Assembly (NCBI RefSeq): GCF_003234265.2
Contig: NZ_CP126256.1
Coordinates: forward strand, 2,046,001 to 2,110,000
Reading direction: 5' to 3'
Origin: Curtobacterium sp. MCSS17_015
GTDB lineage: Bacteria > Actinomycetota > Actinomycetes > Actinomycetales > Microbacteriaceae
DNA: 64,000 bases
Shown here in pieces: positions 42,486 through 50,887 of this stretch; the stretch's first letter is position 1, and each line of letters opens with the position of its first letter. The notes beneath the pieces are model-generated. The model made no database searches, was not told the DNA's origin, and was given only the letters and a program-made list of their open reading frames with translations. The position numbers and the translations under genes were made by a program.

Positions 42486-44149
42486 GGCCCACCACGAGCT
42501 CGCACCCTCCGGTCGGCCGCCGTGAGCTCACCACCGTCGTCGGGATCACCGTGGTGTTCGGACTCGTCCTCGCCCTCTGGGCGTACGTGAACCCGTCGCT
42601 CCACGGACCCGACGAGCTCGCCAATGTCGACGCCGTGATCCACCTCGCCATGGGTCAGGGATGGCCGTCAGCCGGGGACCTCCACTACCTGCAGGGCCTG
42701 CTCGCGCAGAACGTGCCGGCACACCTGCCCGCTGCGGTGGACCGACCCGACTTCGCCGCGATCGTCGGCGACGGCTCCGAGGACACCCTGGTCAACCCGA
42801 TGTCGCAGCACCCGCCGACATGGTTCCTGGTGCAGGCGGTGGTCGCGCACCTGCTCGACTTCGCCGACCGTCGCTGGGACATCGTCGTGCTCGGCATGCG
42901 ACTCGTCGACGTCGCGGTCATGCTCCCCGTGCCGGCACTCGTCTGGGCGAGTGTCCGGCGAGCGACGCGGTCACCGCGGACGGCCGTGACCGCGACTGCG
43001 CTCCTCCTGGCCGTGCCGCAGCTCGCACAGCTCGGTTCGTCGGTGTCGGTCTGGGTGCCGGTGATCACCGCGGGAGCGCTGACGACCTGGCTCGCGGTGC
43101 GCGTGCTCACCGGCGACCGTTCATGGTGGACCGTCGTGGCACTCGGCGGTGCCCTCGCCGTCGGCACCGCGATGATGGCCGGAGGCGTGATCGCCGTCCC
43201 GTTCGCGCTCCTCGCCGTGTTGGTCGCGCGGAACGGGACCGGAGCCCTGGGCCGCGTGCTGCGGGGGCTCGTGGTCCTCGCCATCCCCGCCGCCATGACC
43301 GGCTGGTGGTACGTGGTCCAGGCCGTCCGGACCGGGACGCCACAGCCGGACCCCTTCCCCGCCGTGTCCATGGCGTGGCCGACGGACGAGTCACCCGCTC
43401 CCACCCAGTTCGCCGGCGCCTTCTGGAACGGCATGTCGAACTCGTTCTGGGGTCTCCTCGGTCGCTACGAGTGGCCGCTGTCGTCCGTCCTGGTGGACTC
43501 GTTCACCGTCATCGCGCTGACCGCCGTGGTCTGGGGCGGGACGCGGCGCACCGCCGACCGTCGCACCATGCTGATCGCCGGGCTCTTCCCCGCGACGGCA
43601 CTCCTCGTCGTCCTCGCCCGGGACTGGGCCACGTACGCCAGTCACCTCGGCGTCACGGTCAACCAGGGACGGTTCCTCTTCCCGGCGCTGGCGGCGCTCC
43701 TGGTCGTCCAGGCCTGCGCTTGGAGAGTGCTGGTCGAGCGTGACGTCGTGCGGGTCCGGCTCGCCCGTGCAGTGCTCGTCGTGACTCCGCTGGTCGCGGT
43801 CGCGGCGCTCGGTCTGCTCTACTCCGGGTCCTACGAAGAACTCGTCTTCCGCATCTCCGCCGCCGGATACCGGACGCTCGCCGGTTCGGTGCCGTACGGC
43901 CCCCTTCCGGTGGTGGCGCTGACCGCCGCCGTCGCCGTCGTCGGGCTGGCGACGCTCGTCCTGGCATGGCTCCTCGCGGGGCGACCAGGTCCCCTGCGCC
44001 GAACGGCCCCTGCAGACAGCACGGCGGTCGACACCGACGGCGGTGCCGCGACCGACACGGGCACCGATGACACCCGCGCTGCACCCGCCGCAGTGGCCGC
44101 ATCGTCTGCGGAACAGACCGACCACGACGCCGACCACGGCTCCCGCTAG
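42482..44149 (+). CDS. DUF2142 family membrane protein (paralogue 4)
   Basis: 555 residues, about eleven spans, aligned over its length with paralogues 1 and 3: LHGPDELANVDAVIHLAMGQ, LVNPMSQHPPTWFLVQAVVA, SVRRATRSPRTAVTATALLL, FWNGMSNSFWGLLGRYEWPL and VTVNQGRFLFPALAALLV. The histidine of the PDE-x-AH motif is replaced by asparagine (ELANVD), so the site may differ. WWYVVQAVRTGTPQPD replaces the WWWVRN block. The last 60 residues are a low-complexity Thr/Ala/Asp tail. It overlaps paralogue 3 by ATGA and ends 41 bases before rfbB, so all are probably co-transcribed. Confidence 0.86.
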   Translation: MRPTTSSHPPVGRRELTTVVGITVVFGLVLALWAYVNPSLHGPDELANVDAVIHLAMGQGWPSAGDLHYLQGLLAQNVPAHLPAAVDRPDFAAIVGDGSEDTLVNPMSQHPPTWFLVQAVVAHLLDFADRRWDIVVLGMRLVDVAVMLPVPALVWASVRRATRSPRTAVTATALLLAVPQLAQLGSSVSVWVPVITAGALTTWLAVRVLTGDRSWWTVVALGGALAVGTAMMAGGVIAVPFALLAVLVARNGTGALGRVLRGLVVLAIPAAMTGWWYVVQAVRTGTPQPDPFPAVSMAWPTDESPAPTQFAGAFWNGMSNSFWGLLGRYEWPLSSVLVDSFTVIALTAVVWGGTRRTADRRTMLIAGLFPATALLVVLARDWATYASHLGVTVNQGRFLFPALAALLVVQACAWRVLVERDVVRVRLARAVLVVTPLVAVAALGLLYSGSYEELVFRISAAGYRTLAGSVPYGPLPVVALTAAVAVVGLATLVLAWLLAGRPGPLRRTAPADSTAVDTDGGAATDTGTDDTRAAPAAVAASSAEQTDHDADHGSR

Positions 44150-44152
44150 ACT
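44147..44152 (+). promoter_or_regulatory. Possible internal promoter of rfbB
   Basis: TAGACT overlaps the stop codon of the DUF2142 gene and lies 38 bases before the rfbB start. It is the same hexamer as before the acyltransferase. GAAGGA provides a ribosome site for rfbB. Confidence 0.35.
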
Positions 44153-44190
44153 CACCGCCGACCGCTCACCGATTATTGAAGGAACAACGC

Positions 44191-45177
44191 GTGAAGATCC
44201 TCGTCACCGGAGGGGCCGGCTTCATCGGCTCGAACTTCGTCCGCCGTACGCTGCAGGACGCCTACCCCGGACTCGAAGGTGCCGACGTCGTCGTGTACGA
44301 CGCCCTCACCTACTCCGGCAACCTCGAGAACCTCGCACCGGTCGCGGACTCCCCTCGATACACGTTCGTGCAGGGCGACATCACCGACGCCGGGAAGCTC
44401 GACGAGGTCATCCCGGGCATCGACGCCATCGTGCACTTCGCGGCCGAGTCGCACGTGGACCGCTCGGTCCGCGACTCCGGCATCTTCGTCGAGACGAACG
44501 TCGTCGGCACCCAGCGCCTGCTCGACGCAGCGCTCCGCCACGGCACCGAGCGCTTCGTCCACGTCTCGACCGACGAGGTCTACGGGTCGATCAGCGAGGG
44601 CTCCTGGGACGAGGAGCGTCCGCTCGAGCCGAACTCGCCGTACTCGGCGTCGAAGGCCGGCAGTGACCTGCTCGCCCGCAGCTACCACCGCACACACGGG
44701 CTGAACCTCTCGATCACCCGCTGCTCGAACAACTACGGGCCGTACCACTTCCCCGAGAAGGTCATCCCGCTGTTCGTCACGAACCTCATCGACGACCGGC
44801 ACGTCCCGCTCTACGGCGAGGGCAACAACATCCGCGACTGGCTGCACGTCGACGACCACACCCGCGGCATCGCGATGGTCCTCACCAAGGGCCGCGCCGG
44901 CGAGATCTACAACATCGGTGGCGGCACGGAGCTCACCAACAAGGAACTCACCCAGCTGCTCCTCGACGCGACCGGCAAGGACTGGTCGTACGTCGACCGC
45001 GTCCAGGACCGTCTCGGGCACGACCTCCGCTACTCGGTCGACATCTCGAAGATCCAGGCCGAGCTCGGCTACGAGCCGCAGGTGCCGTTCGAGCAGGGCC
45101 TCGCCGACGTCGTGCAGTGGTACCGCGACAACCGCGCCTGGTGGGAGCCGCTCAAGGAGCGCGCGGCGCTCAGCTGA
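44191..45177 (+). CDS. rfbB: dTDP-glucose 4,6-dehydratase
   Basis: The second enzyme of dTDP-L-rhamnose synthesis, NAD-dependent. The 328-residue protein shows ILVTGGAGFIGSNFVRRTLQ, VHFAAESHVDRSVRDSGIFV, the active-site region HVSTDEVYGSISEGSWDE, the Tyr-Lys pair in SPYSASKAGSDLLARSY and SNNYGPYHFPEKVIPLF with the RmlB-specific NIRDWLHVDDHTRGI. The GTG at 44191 is placed seven bases after AAGGA. It is followed at 14 bases by rfbD. The pair lies on the strand opposite to rfbA and rfbC. Confidence 0.97.
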   Translation: MKILVTGGAGFIGSNFVRRTLQDAYPGLEGADVVVYDALTYSGNLENLAPVADSPRYTFVQGDITDAGKLDEVIPGIDAIVHFAAESHVDRSVRDSGIFVETNVVGTQRLLDAALRHGTERFVHVSTDEVYGSISEGSWDEERPLEPNSPYSASKAGSDLLARSYHRTHGLNLSITRCSNNYGPYHFPEKVIPLFVTNLIDDRHVPLYGEGNNIRDWLHVDDHTRGIAMVLTKGRAGEIYNIGGGTELTNKELTQLLLDATGKDWSYVDRVQDRLGHDLRYSVDISKIQAELGYEPQVPFEQGLADVVQWYRDNRAWWEPLKERAALS

Positions 45178-45191
45178 GCCCGGCGACGACG

Positions 45192-46043
45192 ATGACCCGC
45201 ATCCTCATCACCGGCGCTGCCGGCATGCTCGGTCGCGACCTGCAGTTCGCCCTGCAGGGCCGTGACGTGACCGCCCTCGGCCGGGCCGACCTCGACATCA
45301 CCGACCCGGAGGCGGTCGACGCCGCCGTGGCCGGCCACGACGTCGTGATCAACTCCGCTGCCTACACGAAGGTGGACGACGCGGAGACGCACGAGGACGA
45401 CGCGGCGGCGGTGAACGCCACCGGGCCGAAGCACCTCGCCGAGGCGGCGGTCCGGCACGGCGCGAAGCTGGTGACGATCTCGACGGACTACGTGTTCGAC
45501 GGCAACGGCACCGCGCCCTACCCGGAGGACGCGCCGACCGACCCGTTGAACGCCTACGGGCGGACGAAGGCAGCGGGCGAGGCGTTCGTCCGTCGGATCG
45601 CTCCGGACTCGTCGTACATCGTGCGTACGGCGTGGATCTACGGCGCCCACGGACCGAACTTCGCCGCGACGATGCTGCGGCTCGCCGCGACGCACGACAC
45701 CGTCGCGGTGGTCACCGACCAGGTCGGTCAGCCCACCTGGACCGGCGACCTGGCGGCGCGGATCGTCGAACTCGTCGACGCCGACGCACCGGCCGGCACC
45801 TACCACGGCACGAACTCGGGCCAGGGCTCGTGGTTCGACTTCACGAAGGCGATCTTCGCCGAGAACGGTCTCGACCCCGAGCGGGTGCTGCCGACCGACA
45901 GCGCTTCGTTCGTCCGGCCGGCCCCGCGTCCGGCCTACAGCGTCCTCGGGCACGACGCGTGGTCCCGAGCGGGACTCGCCCCGATGCGAGACTGGCGCGA
46001 GGCGCTGCACGCCGCTGTCGAGGCCGGCGCGCTCCGCGCCTGA
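45192..46043 (+). CDS. rfbD: dTDP-4-dehydrorhamnose reductase
   Basis: The last enzyme of dTDP-L-rhamnose synthesis. The 283-residue protein has ILITGAAGMLGRDLQFALQG, VVINSAAYTKVDDAETHEDD, AVNATGPKHLAEAAV, TISTDYVFDGNGTAPYPEDA and the Tyr-x3-Lys in PLNAYGRTKAAGEAFV, then RTAWIYGAHGPNF. These are classic RmlD motifs. It ends the rightward operon and is followed by a strong terminator at 46068-46115. With rfbA, B and C it makes the pathway complete in this window. Confidence 0.96.
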   Translation: MTRILITGAAGMLGRDLQFALQGRDVTALGRADLDITDPEAVDAAVAGHDVVINSAAYTKVDDAETHEDDAAAVNATGPKHLAEAAVRHGAKLVTISTDYVFDGNGTAPYPEDAPTDPLNAYGRTKAAGEAFVRRIAPDSSYIVRTAWIYGAHGPNFAATMLRLAATHDTVAVVTDQVGQPTWTGDLAARIVELVDADAPAGTYHGTNSGQGSWFDFTKAIFAENGLDPERVLPTDSASFVRPAPRPAYSVLGHDAWSRAGLAPMRDWREALHAAVEAGALRA

Positions 46044-46067
46044 GCGGTCCACTCGACTCGATCGTCT

Positions 46068-46115
46068 GACGGGCGGGAGGCACGGCGCCAGCTGGCACCG
46101 TGCCTCCTTCCCGTC
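46068..46115. terminator. Strong bidirectional terminator after rfbD
   Basis: GACGGG and GGAGGCACGG (46068-46085) pair with CCGTGCCTCC and CCCGTC (46098-46115), with one two-base internal mismatch. The loop itself contains the palindrome GCCAGCTGGC. It lies between convergent rfbD and the leftward GT4 gene and should stop both. Confidence 0.8.
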
Positions 46116-46127
46116 ATCGCGGACGTC

Positions 46128-47237
46128 TCAGCCGACGACCGCTCGCAGCCGTTCGTCGAGCGGGGCGACGGCTGCCTCCGGTCGGAAACGCTCCGCGGCG
46201 GCCGCTGCCGCCGCCCGCCGTCCGGCCAGGAAGTCCCGGTCGGCGGCCAACGAGCGAAGGGTCGCCGCGAGCGCGTCCGCGTCCCCCGCCGGGAAGCCGA
46301 GGACGGCGTCGCCGAACGCCCGGCGCTGCGGCGCGGTGTCGCTCGTCACCACCGCGAGCCCGGCGGCGGCACACTGGTAGACCTTGTTGGGGACCACCTT
46401 GAGCGCCTTCGGCGTGGTGCCGGCGATGCCGATGCCGACGTCGTGCGCGGCCACCAGCGCAGGCAGCTCGGCTGCGTCCACCCAGGGGATCCACTCGGTC
46501 CGAGCACCGCCCCGAGCCGCGTCCCGTGCGGCCTCGAGATCCTGGCCGGACCCGATCATCGTCACCGTCACCGGGTCCTCCGGGCCGAGCGCGCCGATCG
46601 CCGCGCCGATGGTCGCGGCACCCTGCAGCGGGGTGAACAAACCGTAGAACACGACCCGCAGCGGCCCGTCCGCCCCGCCCACAGGCGCCGCAGCGGCGTC
46701 GTACCACTGCGCCGTGGCACCGACCGGGACGACCACGGCCTTGGAACGCAGCCGCTCGGGCACCAGGTCGCGGTGCTCGTCGGTGTCGAGGACCACGACG
46801 TCGGCGATCCGGAGAGCCGCCTCGTCGAGGAACTGCAACAGACGCTGCTTCGCGCCGCTGCCGCCGACGCCGCGGTCCTGTGCGGTCGTCGCGGCGAAGA
46901 TCAGGTGGTCGAGGACGATGGGCGTGCGGGGGAAGAGCAGGCGAGCCAGCCAGACGTCGAAGTGGCCCATGTACCCGACGAGCAGGGCGTCGGGCCGACC
47001 CGCGACACGCACCCGGAGGGCCTGGACGGCCAACCGCGTCCAGCTGCGCGCGAGCCGCCACGCCATCCTCGTGGCCCCTGACCTCGCACCGAGCATCGCG
47101 ACCCGATCGCGTGTGGACAGGCCGAGGGGGACGTTCGCCTCCACGACGACGTGACCGCGGGCGCGGAGCCCGTCGGCGAGCACGCGTACCCGAGGGTGGT
47201 CCGCCGCCTGGTATGTTCCGAAGGCCAAGATCCGCAC
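46128..47237 (-). CDS. Glycosyltransferase family 4
   Basis: A 369-residue GT-B enzyme. The N-domain starts RILAFGTYQAADHPRVRVLA and has VGYMGHFDVWLARLLF and VLDHLIFAATTAQDRGVGGS. The C-domain has RVVFYGLFTPLQGAATIGAA, EWIPWVDAAELPALVAAHDV and the donor region VVPNKVYQCAAAGLAVVTSD. The GTG at 47237 has AAAGGG about nine bases upstream. It is divergent from the flippase-like gene at 47302 and convergent with rfbD. It could add a sugar to the same surface glycan; donor and acceptor are not known. Confidence 0.85.
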   Translation of the reverse strand: MRILAFGTYQAADHPRVRVLADGLRARGHVVVEANVPLGLSTRDRVAMLGARSGATRMAWRLARSWTRLAVQALRVRVAGRPDALLVGYMGHFDVWLARLLFPRTPIVLDHLIFAATTAQDRGVGGSGAKQRLLQFLDEAALRIADVVVLDTDEHRDLVPERLRSKAVVVPVGATAQWYDAAAAPVGGADGPLRVVFYGLFTPLQGAATIGAAIGALGPEDPVTVTMIGSGQDLEAARDAARGGARTEWIPWVDAAELPALVAAHDVGIGIAGTTPKALKVVPNKVYQCAAAGLAVVTSDTAPQRRAFGDAVLGFPAGDADALAATLRSLAADRDFLAGRRAAAAAAAERFRPEAAVAPLDERLRAVVG

Positions 47238-47301
47238 GTGGGCCGCCCTTTCCGATGCTCACTCGCGCTGTTCCCGTGCTGGCGCACCCGATCAACCCTA
47301 G

Positions 47302-48297
47302 GTGAGAATGACCGACCTCCCGAAGCCCGCCGGCCGCTCGAGGACGAAGACCGTCGTCCGCGTCGTCGGCCTGGTGCTCGCGCTCGTGCTCTGCGTGGCC
47401 TTCCTGGTCCCCCGCGCCGGCGACATCGCCGACGCGTTCGGCCGACAGGACCCGCTGACGCTCGTCGCCGCCCTCGTCACCGGGGGTGCGGCGACCTACG
47501 TCACGTTCCTGTCATGGCGCGCGCTCATGTCCGGGGCCGGCCACCGCATCCCACTCGGGGCCGCGCAGCGCGTGTTCTTCCTGTCGCAGATCGGCAAGTA
47601 CATCCCCGGGTCCGTTTGGCCGATCGTGGCGCAGGCCGACCTCGGCCGAGAACACCGTGTCCCGGCTGCCCGGAGCGTCGCAGTCGGCATGCTCACCCTG
47701 CTCATCAGCTGCGGCGCAGGGGTGTCCGTCGCTGCCGTGACGATCCCCTTCGTGCAGCCCGATGCCTTCTCGCGGTACTGGTTCGTGGTGCTGCTGGTGC
47801 CGGTGGTCCTCGCGGCCCTGCACCCCGCCGTGCTCCGGTTCGGCCTGCGCCTCGCGTCGCGCGTGACCCGCCGCGACCTCGGGACGATCGAGATCGGCAT
47901 CGGTGCCGTCCTCCGTGCGTTCGGCTGGGCGCTCCTGGCCTGGCTGGTGTTCGGCCTGCACATCGTCCTCGTCCTCGTCCCGCTCGGCCACATGGACCTG
48001 CGCGTGGTCACACTGACGACGGGTGCGTACGCCCTCGCGTGGCTCGTCGGCTTCGTGGTGTTCTTCCTGCCGGCCGGCCTGGGTGGTCGGGAAGCGGTCC
48101 TGACCGCGCTGCTCACCGCCGGTGTCCCACTCGGTGCGTCGGCCGCGGTCAGCGTCGCCGTGATGTCCCGGGTGCTCCTCACCGTCGTCGACCTGCTGTT
48201 CGCCGGTGCTGCGGTACTCGGGGAGCGACGCCGACGACGCCCGGGAGCAGGGGACCGTCCGGTCGACCCCACGGGTTCCCCCGAGCGCCACTGGTAG
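47302..48297 (+). CDS. Lysylphosphatidylglycerol synthase transmembrane-type protein (UPF0104 family)
   Basis: 331 residues with about eight spans and no soluble transferase domain, so it equals the membrane half of MprF-like proteins (PF03706). Landmarks are FLSWRALMSGAGHRIPLGAA, RVFFLSQIGKYIPGSVWPIV and VFFLPAGLGGREAVLTALLT. The GKYIPGSxWP and PAGxGxRE blocks are the family signatures. Such proteins beside glycosyltransferases may move lipid-linked sugars across the membrane, which is not proven. An ATG at 47308 is an alternative to the GTG at 47302. The tail is arginine-rich. Confidence 0.85.
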   Translation: MRMTDLPKPAGRSRTKTVVRVVGLVLALVLCVAFLVPRAGDIADAFGRQDPLTLVAALVTGGAATYVTFLSWRALMSGAGHRIPLGAAQRVFFLSQIGKYIPGSVWPIVAQADLGREHRVPAARSVAVGMLTLLISCGAGVSVAAVTIPFVQPDAFSRYWFVVLLVPVVLAALHPAVLRFGLRLASRVTRRDLGTIEIGIGAVLRAFGWALLAWLVFGLHIVLVLVPLGHMDLRVVTLTTGAYALAWLVGFVVFFLPAGLGGREAVLTALLTAGVPLGASAAVSVAVMSRVLLTVVDLLFAGAAVLGERRRRRPGAGDRPVDPTGSPERHW

Positions 48298-48300
48298 CGT
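48295..48300 (+). promoter_or_regulatory. Possible promoter of the GT4 gene at 48353
   Basis: TAGCGT overlaps the stop codon of the flippase-like gene and lies 52 bases before the ATG at 48353. Confidence 0.35.
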
Positions 48301-48352
48301 TGGTCATCGATCCCCGGGGTGACCCGGCCGCACCACCGAGGAGCCCTGCCAG

Positions 48353-49495
48353 ATGACCACACTCCGCGTGATCGTGGACCAGGTGATCGCGCCGGTGCCC
48401 GGCGGCATCGGTCGCTACGCGGAGGAACTGACCCGGCAACTCGTCGCCACCGCGCCGGACGGCTGCGACGTCGAGGCGGTCGTCTCCGCCGCTCCCGCTG
48501 CCGACCTGCAGCACCTCCGGACGCTCCTGCCCGGGCTCTCCGGGCTCGACCGGCTCGCGCTGCCCCGTCGGGAACTCGCGCTCGCGTGGCAGGGCGGTCT
48601 GGCTCGTGGCGCCTCGCACGGCATGGTGCACGCGCCGAGCGTCCTCGCGCCGCTGGTGAAGCACGACCGGGTCCAGGAGCCGGGCCGACAGACGGTCGTC
48701 ACCGTCCACGACACGGTGCCGTGGACGCACCCCGAGACCCTGACGCCGCGCGGGGTGCACTTCCACAAGGCGATGGTGAAGCGGGCGTACCGGTACGCCG
48801 ACGCCGTCGTCGTCCCGACCCACGCGGTCGCCGCGCAGCTCAACGAGATCCACCGGTTCGACGACCGGTTGCGGGTCATCGGCGGTGCCCCGAGCGGCCG
48901 TCTGCGGGTCCCGGTGGACGCCGACCTGCGTGCGGAACGGCTGGGACTTCCCGACCGGTACGTGCTGGCCGTCGGGACCCTCGAGCCCCGCAAGGGCCTG
49001 AGCGCCCTCATCGAGGCCATGGCGCACCCCGAGGCCCCCGACGACGTCCCCCTGGTCATCGCCGGCCCGGACGGGTGGGGCGACGTGGACGTGCACGGCA
49101 CCGCCGAGCGGGCGGGGCTCAGCCCGGACCGGGTCAAGGTGCTCGGGCGGGTTGACGACGCCGACCTCGCCGTCGCGTACGACCGTGCCACCGTCTTCGT
49201 GTTCCCGAGCCTCGCCGAGGGCTTCGGCCTCCCCGTCGTCGAGGCGATGAGCTTCGGCGTCCCGGTCATCCACTCGGACGACGAGGCCGTGCGTGAAGTC
49301 GCGTCCGACGCCGGCGTGAGTGTCGCGCGGAACCCGCGGCAGAGCTACCCGGAGCGCCTCGCGCAGGCGATGTACCAGGTCGTCAACGACGCGCACCTCG
49401 CGGGGCAACTGGCGGTCGCGGGACCGGACCGCGCCAGGATGTTCGACTGGCGCGACTCGGCCCTCGAGACCTGGCAACTGCACGCCGACCTCTGA
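48353..49495 (+). CDS. Glycosyltransferase family 4, mannosyl- or rhamnosyltransferase type
   Basis: A 380-residue GT-B enzyme. It has VIVDQVIAPVPGGIGRYAEE with the glycine-rich acceptor loop, HAPSVLAPLV, TVHDTVPWTHPETL, VLAVGTLEPRKGLSALIEAM and the donor-binding AEGFGLPVVEAMSFGVPVIH. It resembles the GT4 at 30483 in order and motifs, so the two may be old duplicates. It follows the flippase-like gene by 55 bases and could act on the same substrate. The ATG is well placed at the start of conserved sequence. Donor and linkage cannot be read. Confidence 0.88.
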   Translation: MTTLRVIVDQVIAPVPGGIGRYAEELTRQLVATAPDGCDVEAVVSAAPAADLQHLRTLLPGLSGLDRLALPRRELALAWQGGLARGASHGMVHAPSVLAPLVKHDRVQEPGRQTVVTVHDTVPWTHPETLTPRGVHFHKAMVKRAYRYADAVVVPTHAVAAQLNEIHRFDDRLRVIGGAPSGRLRVPVDADLRAERLGLPDRYVLAVGTLEPRKGLSALIEAMAHPEAPDDVPLVIAGPDGWGDVDVHGTAERAGLSPDRVKVLGRVDDADLAVAYDRATVFVFPSLAEGFGLPVVEAMSFGVPVIHSDDEAVREVASDAGVSVARNPRQSYPERLAQAMYQVVNDAHLAGQLAVAGPDRARMFDWRDSALETWQLHADL

Positions 49496-49583
49496 CGCGC
49501 CGAGCGCTCGTGGGCCGCGTCACGGCTCGGCATCGATCGCGGCTCTCGCCGTGTCCCTGCCCGGGAGGCCCGTGCCCGGCTGC

Positions 49584-49589
49584 CAGGAT
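49584..49589 (+). promoter_or_regulatory. -10 element of the leaderless lipoprotein gene
   Basis: CAGGAT ends six bases before the ATG at 49596. Upstream, inverted GCCGAGC and GCTCGGC with a long loop may close the preceding glycosyltransferase transcript. Confidence 0.5.
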
Positions 49590-49595
49590 CAGCCC

Positions 49596-50303
49596 ATGAC
49601 ACGTCGTCACCCGTCCACGGTCCTGACCGCCGCGATCACCGTCGGCATCAGCGGGGCCCTGCTCCTGACCGCCTGCTCCGGCGGCGACACCCCGGCCCCC
49701 ACGAAGAGCGCCTCGGCGACCAGGACTGCCAGCCCCACGCCGACGCGCACACCGTCGCAGGCACCGGCCCCGTCCATGTCGGCCGCCCCGTCGGCGCCGG
49801 CTGACGAAGCGTCGGCACCGGGCTCCGACGACGACACCAACGACGGCTCCGGTCAGGGCACCGGCAACGGCAGCGGCGTCACCGCCCCGGACACCGTCGA
49901 CTTCGGCACCGTCACGCAGCAGGGCGTCGCAGCTGCCGGAGGAGGGACCGTCGTCTCCCTCACGGGCGGGGGCGACCTGTGGACCGTGGTCGTCGCCGGG
50001 CCGGACGGCTCCCTGACGCAGTCGGTCGTGTCCGCGACGCTCGGCCGTGTCACCTCCGGGCCCTTCCCGAAGGACTCGGACGCGGCGGCGAAGGGCGCGA
50101 CCGCTGCTCGGGCTGCGGCCCTCCGGGTCGACGCCGACGCTGCCGTGGCCAAGGCCACCGCGGCGGTGCCGGGCAGTTCGCTCACCGGGTTGCAGCTGGG
50201 CGGCAGCGGGTCCGCTCCGGTGTGGAACGCGACGGTCACGTCGGGCGGGGCGAGCCGTTCGGTGACGGTGGACGGCGTGACGGGCGCGACCCGGGCCTCC
50301 TGA
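49596..50303 (+). CDS. Putative lipoprotein with PepSY-like C-terminus
   Basis: 235 residues. A type II signal peptide ends with the lipobox LTAC (Cys27) in GALLLTACSGGD, so the mature protein is likely lipid-anchored outside the membrane. Residues about 30-95 are a Ser/Pro/Thr/Ala/Asp linker. The C-terminal 140 residues contain two similar beta-type units (LTGGGDLWTVVVAGPDGS and SAPVWNATVTSGGASRSVTV, each followed by a DG turn), resembling tandem PepSY-type folds. Function is unknown; PepSY proteins often inhibit peptidases or bind ligands. It is convergent with purE. Confidence 0.75.
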   Translation: MTRRHPSTVLTAAITVGISGALLLTACSGGDTPAPTKSASATRTASPTPTRTPSQAPAPSMSAAPSAPADEASAPGSDDDTNDGSGQGTGNGSGVTAPDTVDFGTVTQQGVAAAGGGTVVSLTGGGDLWTVVVAGPDGSLTQSVVSATLGRVTSGPFPKDSDAAAKGATAARAAALRVDADAAVAKATAAVPGSSLTGLQLGGSGSAPVWNATVTSGGASRSVTVDGVTGATRAS

Positions 50304-50339
50304 CCGGGCTGCTCGACGGCGGCCGGTGCGGCTGCCGGG

Positions 50340-50849
50340 TCAGCGCGCGTCGCGGAGCGCCTGCGCCTTCCGCTCGACGGCCTGTTCGAGCCCGGCGGCG
50401 TACTCCGCGAGCCGTGCCGCGACCGCGGGCTCCGACGTGCCGATGATGCGCGCCGCGAGGAGTCCGGCGTTGGCCGCGCCGTTGATGGCCATCGTCGCCA
50501 CGGGGATGCCAGCGGGCATCTGCACGATCGACAGGAGCGAGTCGAGACCGTCCAGCCGTGCGAGCTGCACCGGGACGCCGATCACCGGCAGGGTCGTGAC
50601 CGAGGCGACCATACCGGGCAGGTGCGCCGCTCCCCCGGCACCGGCGATCACGACCCGGATGCCGCGCTCGGCGGCGGTCCGGCCGAAGCGCATCATCTTG
50701 TCCGGGGTGCGGTGCGCCGACACGACGTCGGCCTCGAACGGGATGCCGAGCTCGTCGAGGACGTCGGCCGCGGCGCGCATGGTCGGCCAGTCCGAGTCGG
50801 AACCCATGATGACGGAGACGAGGGGGGCTGGTGCGGAGCTGTCGGTCAC
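50340..50849 (-). CDS. purE: N5-carboxyaminoimidazole ribonucleotide mutase
   Basis: A purine pathway enzyme converting N5-CAIR to CAIR. The 169-residue protein has [54 protein letters not shown] with the catalytic histidine, [19 protein letters not shown] and [20 protein letters not shown], all standard PurE. The GTG at 50849 is preceded by TAGGCT and seven bases, so it has its own leaderless promoter. Its partner purK is 1.9 kb upstream, separated by a cellulase gene; the two are usually adjacent. Confidence 0.96.
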   Translation of the reverse strand: MTDSSAPAPLVSVIMGSDSDWPTMRAAADVLDELGIPFEADVVSAHRTPDKMMRFGRTAAERGIRVVIAGAGGAAHLPGMVASVTTLPVIGVPVQLARLDGLDSLLSIVQMPAGIPVATMAINGAANAGLLAARIIGTSEPAVAARLAEYAAGLEQAVERKAQALRDAR

Positions 50850-50856
50850 CCTGACG

Positions 50857-50862
50857 AGCCTA
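50857..50862 (-). promoter_or_regulatory. -10 element of leaderless purE
   Basis: TAGGCT on the minus strand ends seven bases before the GTG at 50849, in the 38-base gap after the cellulase stop. Confidence 0.55.
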
Positions 50863-50887
50863 GTGGCGGGCGTCGGCGGGGACGCGG

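Noticed and set aside
25701..46043. The glycan cluster as a genomic island with mobile-element borders
   Set aside because: No integrase, transposase, tRNA end or flanking direct repeat was found. Base composition looks the same as the neighbouring genes by eye.
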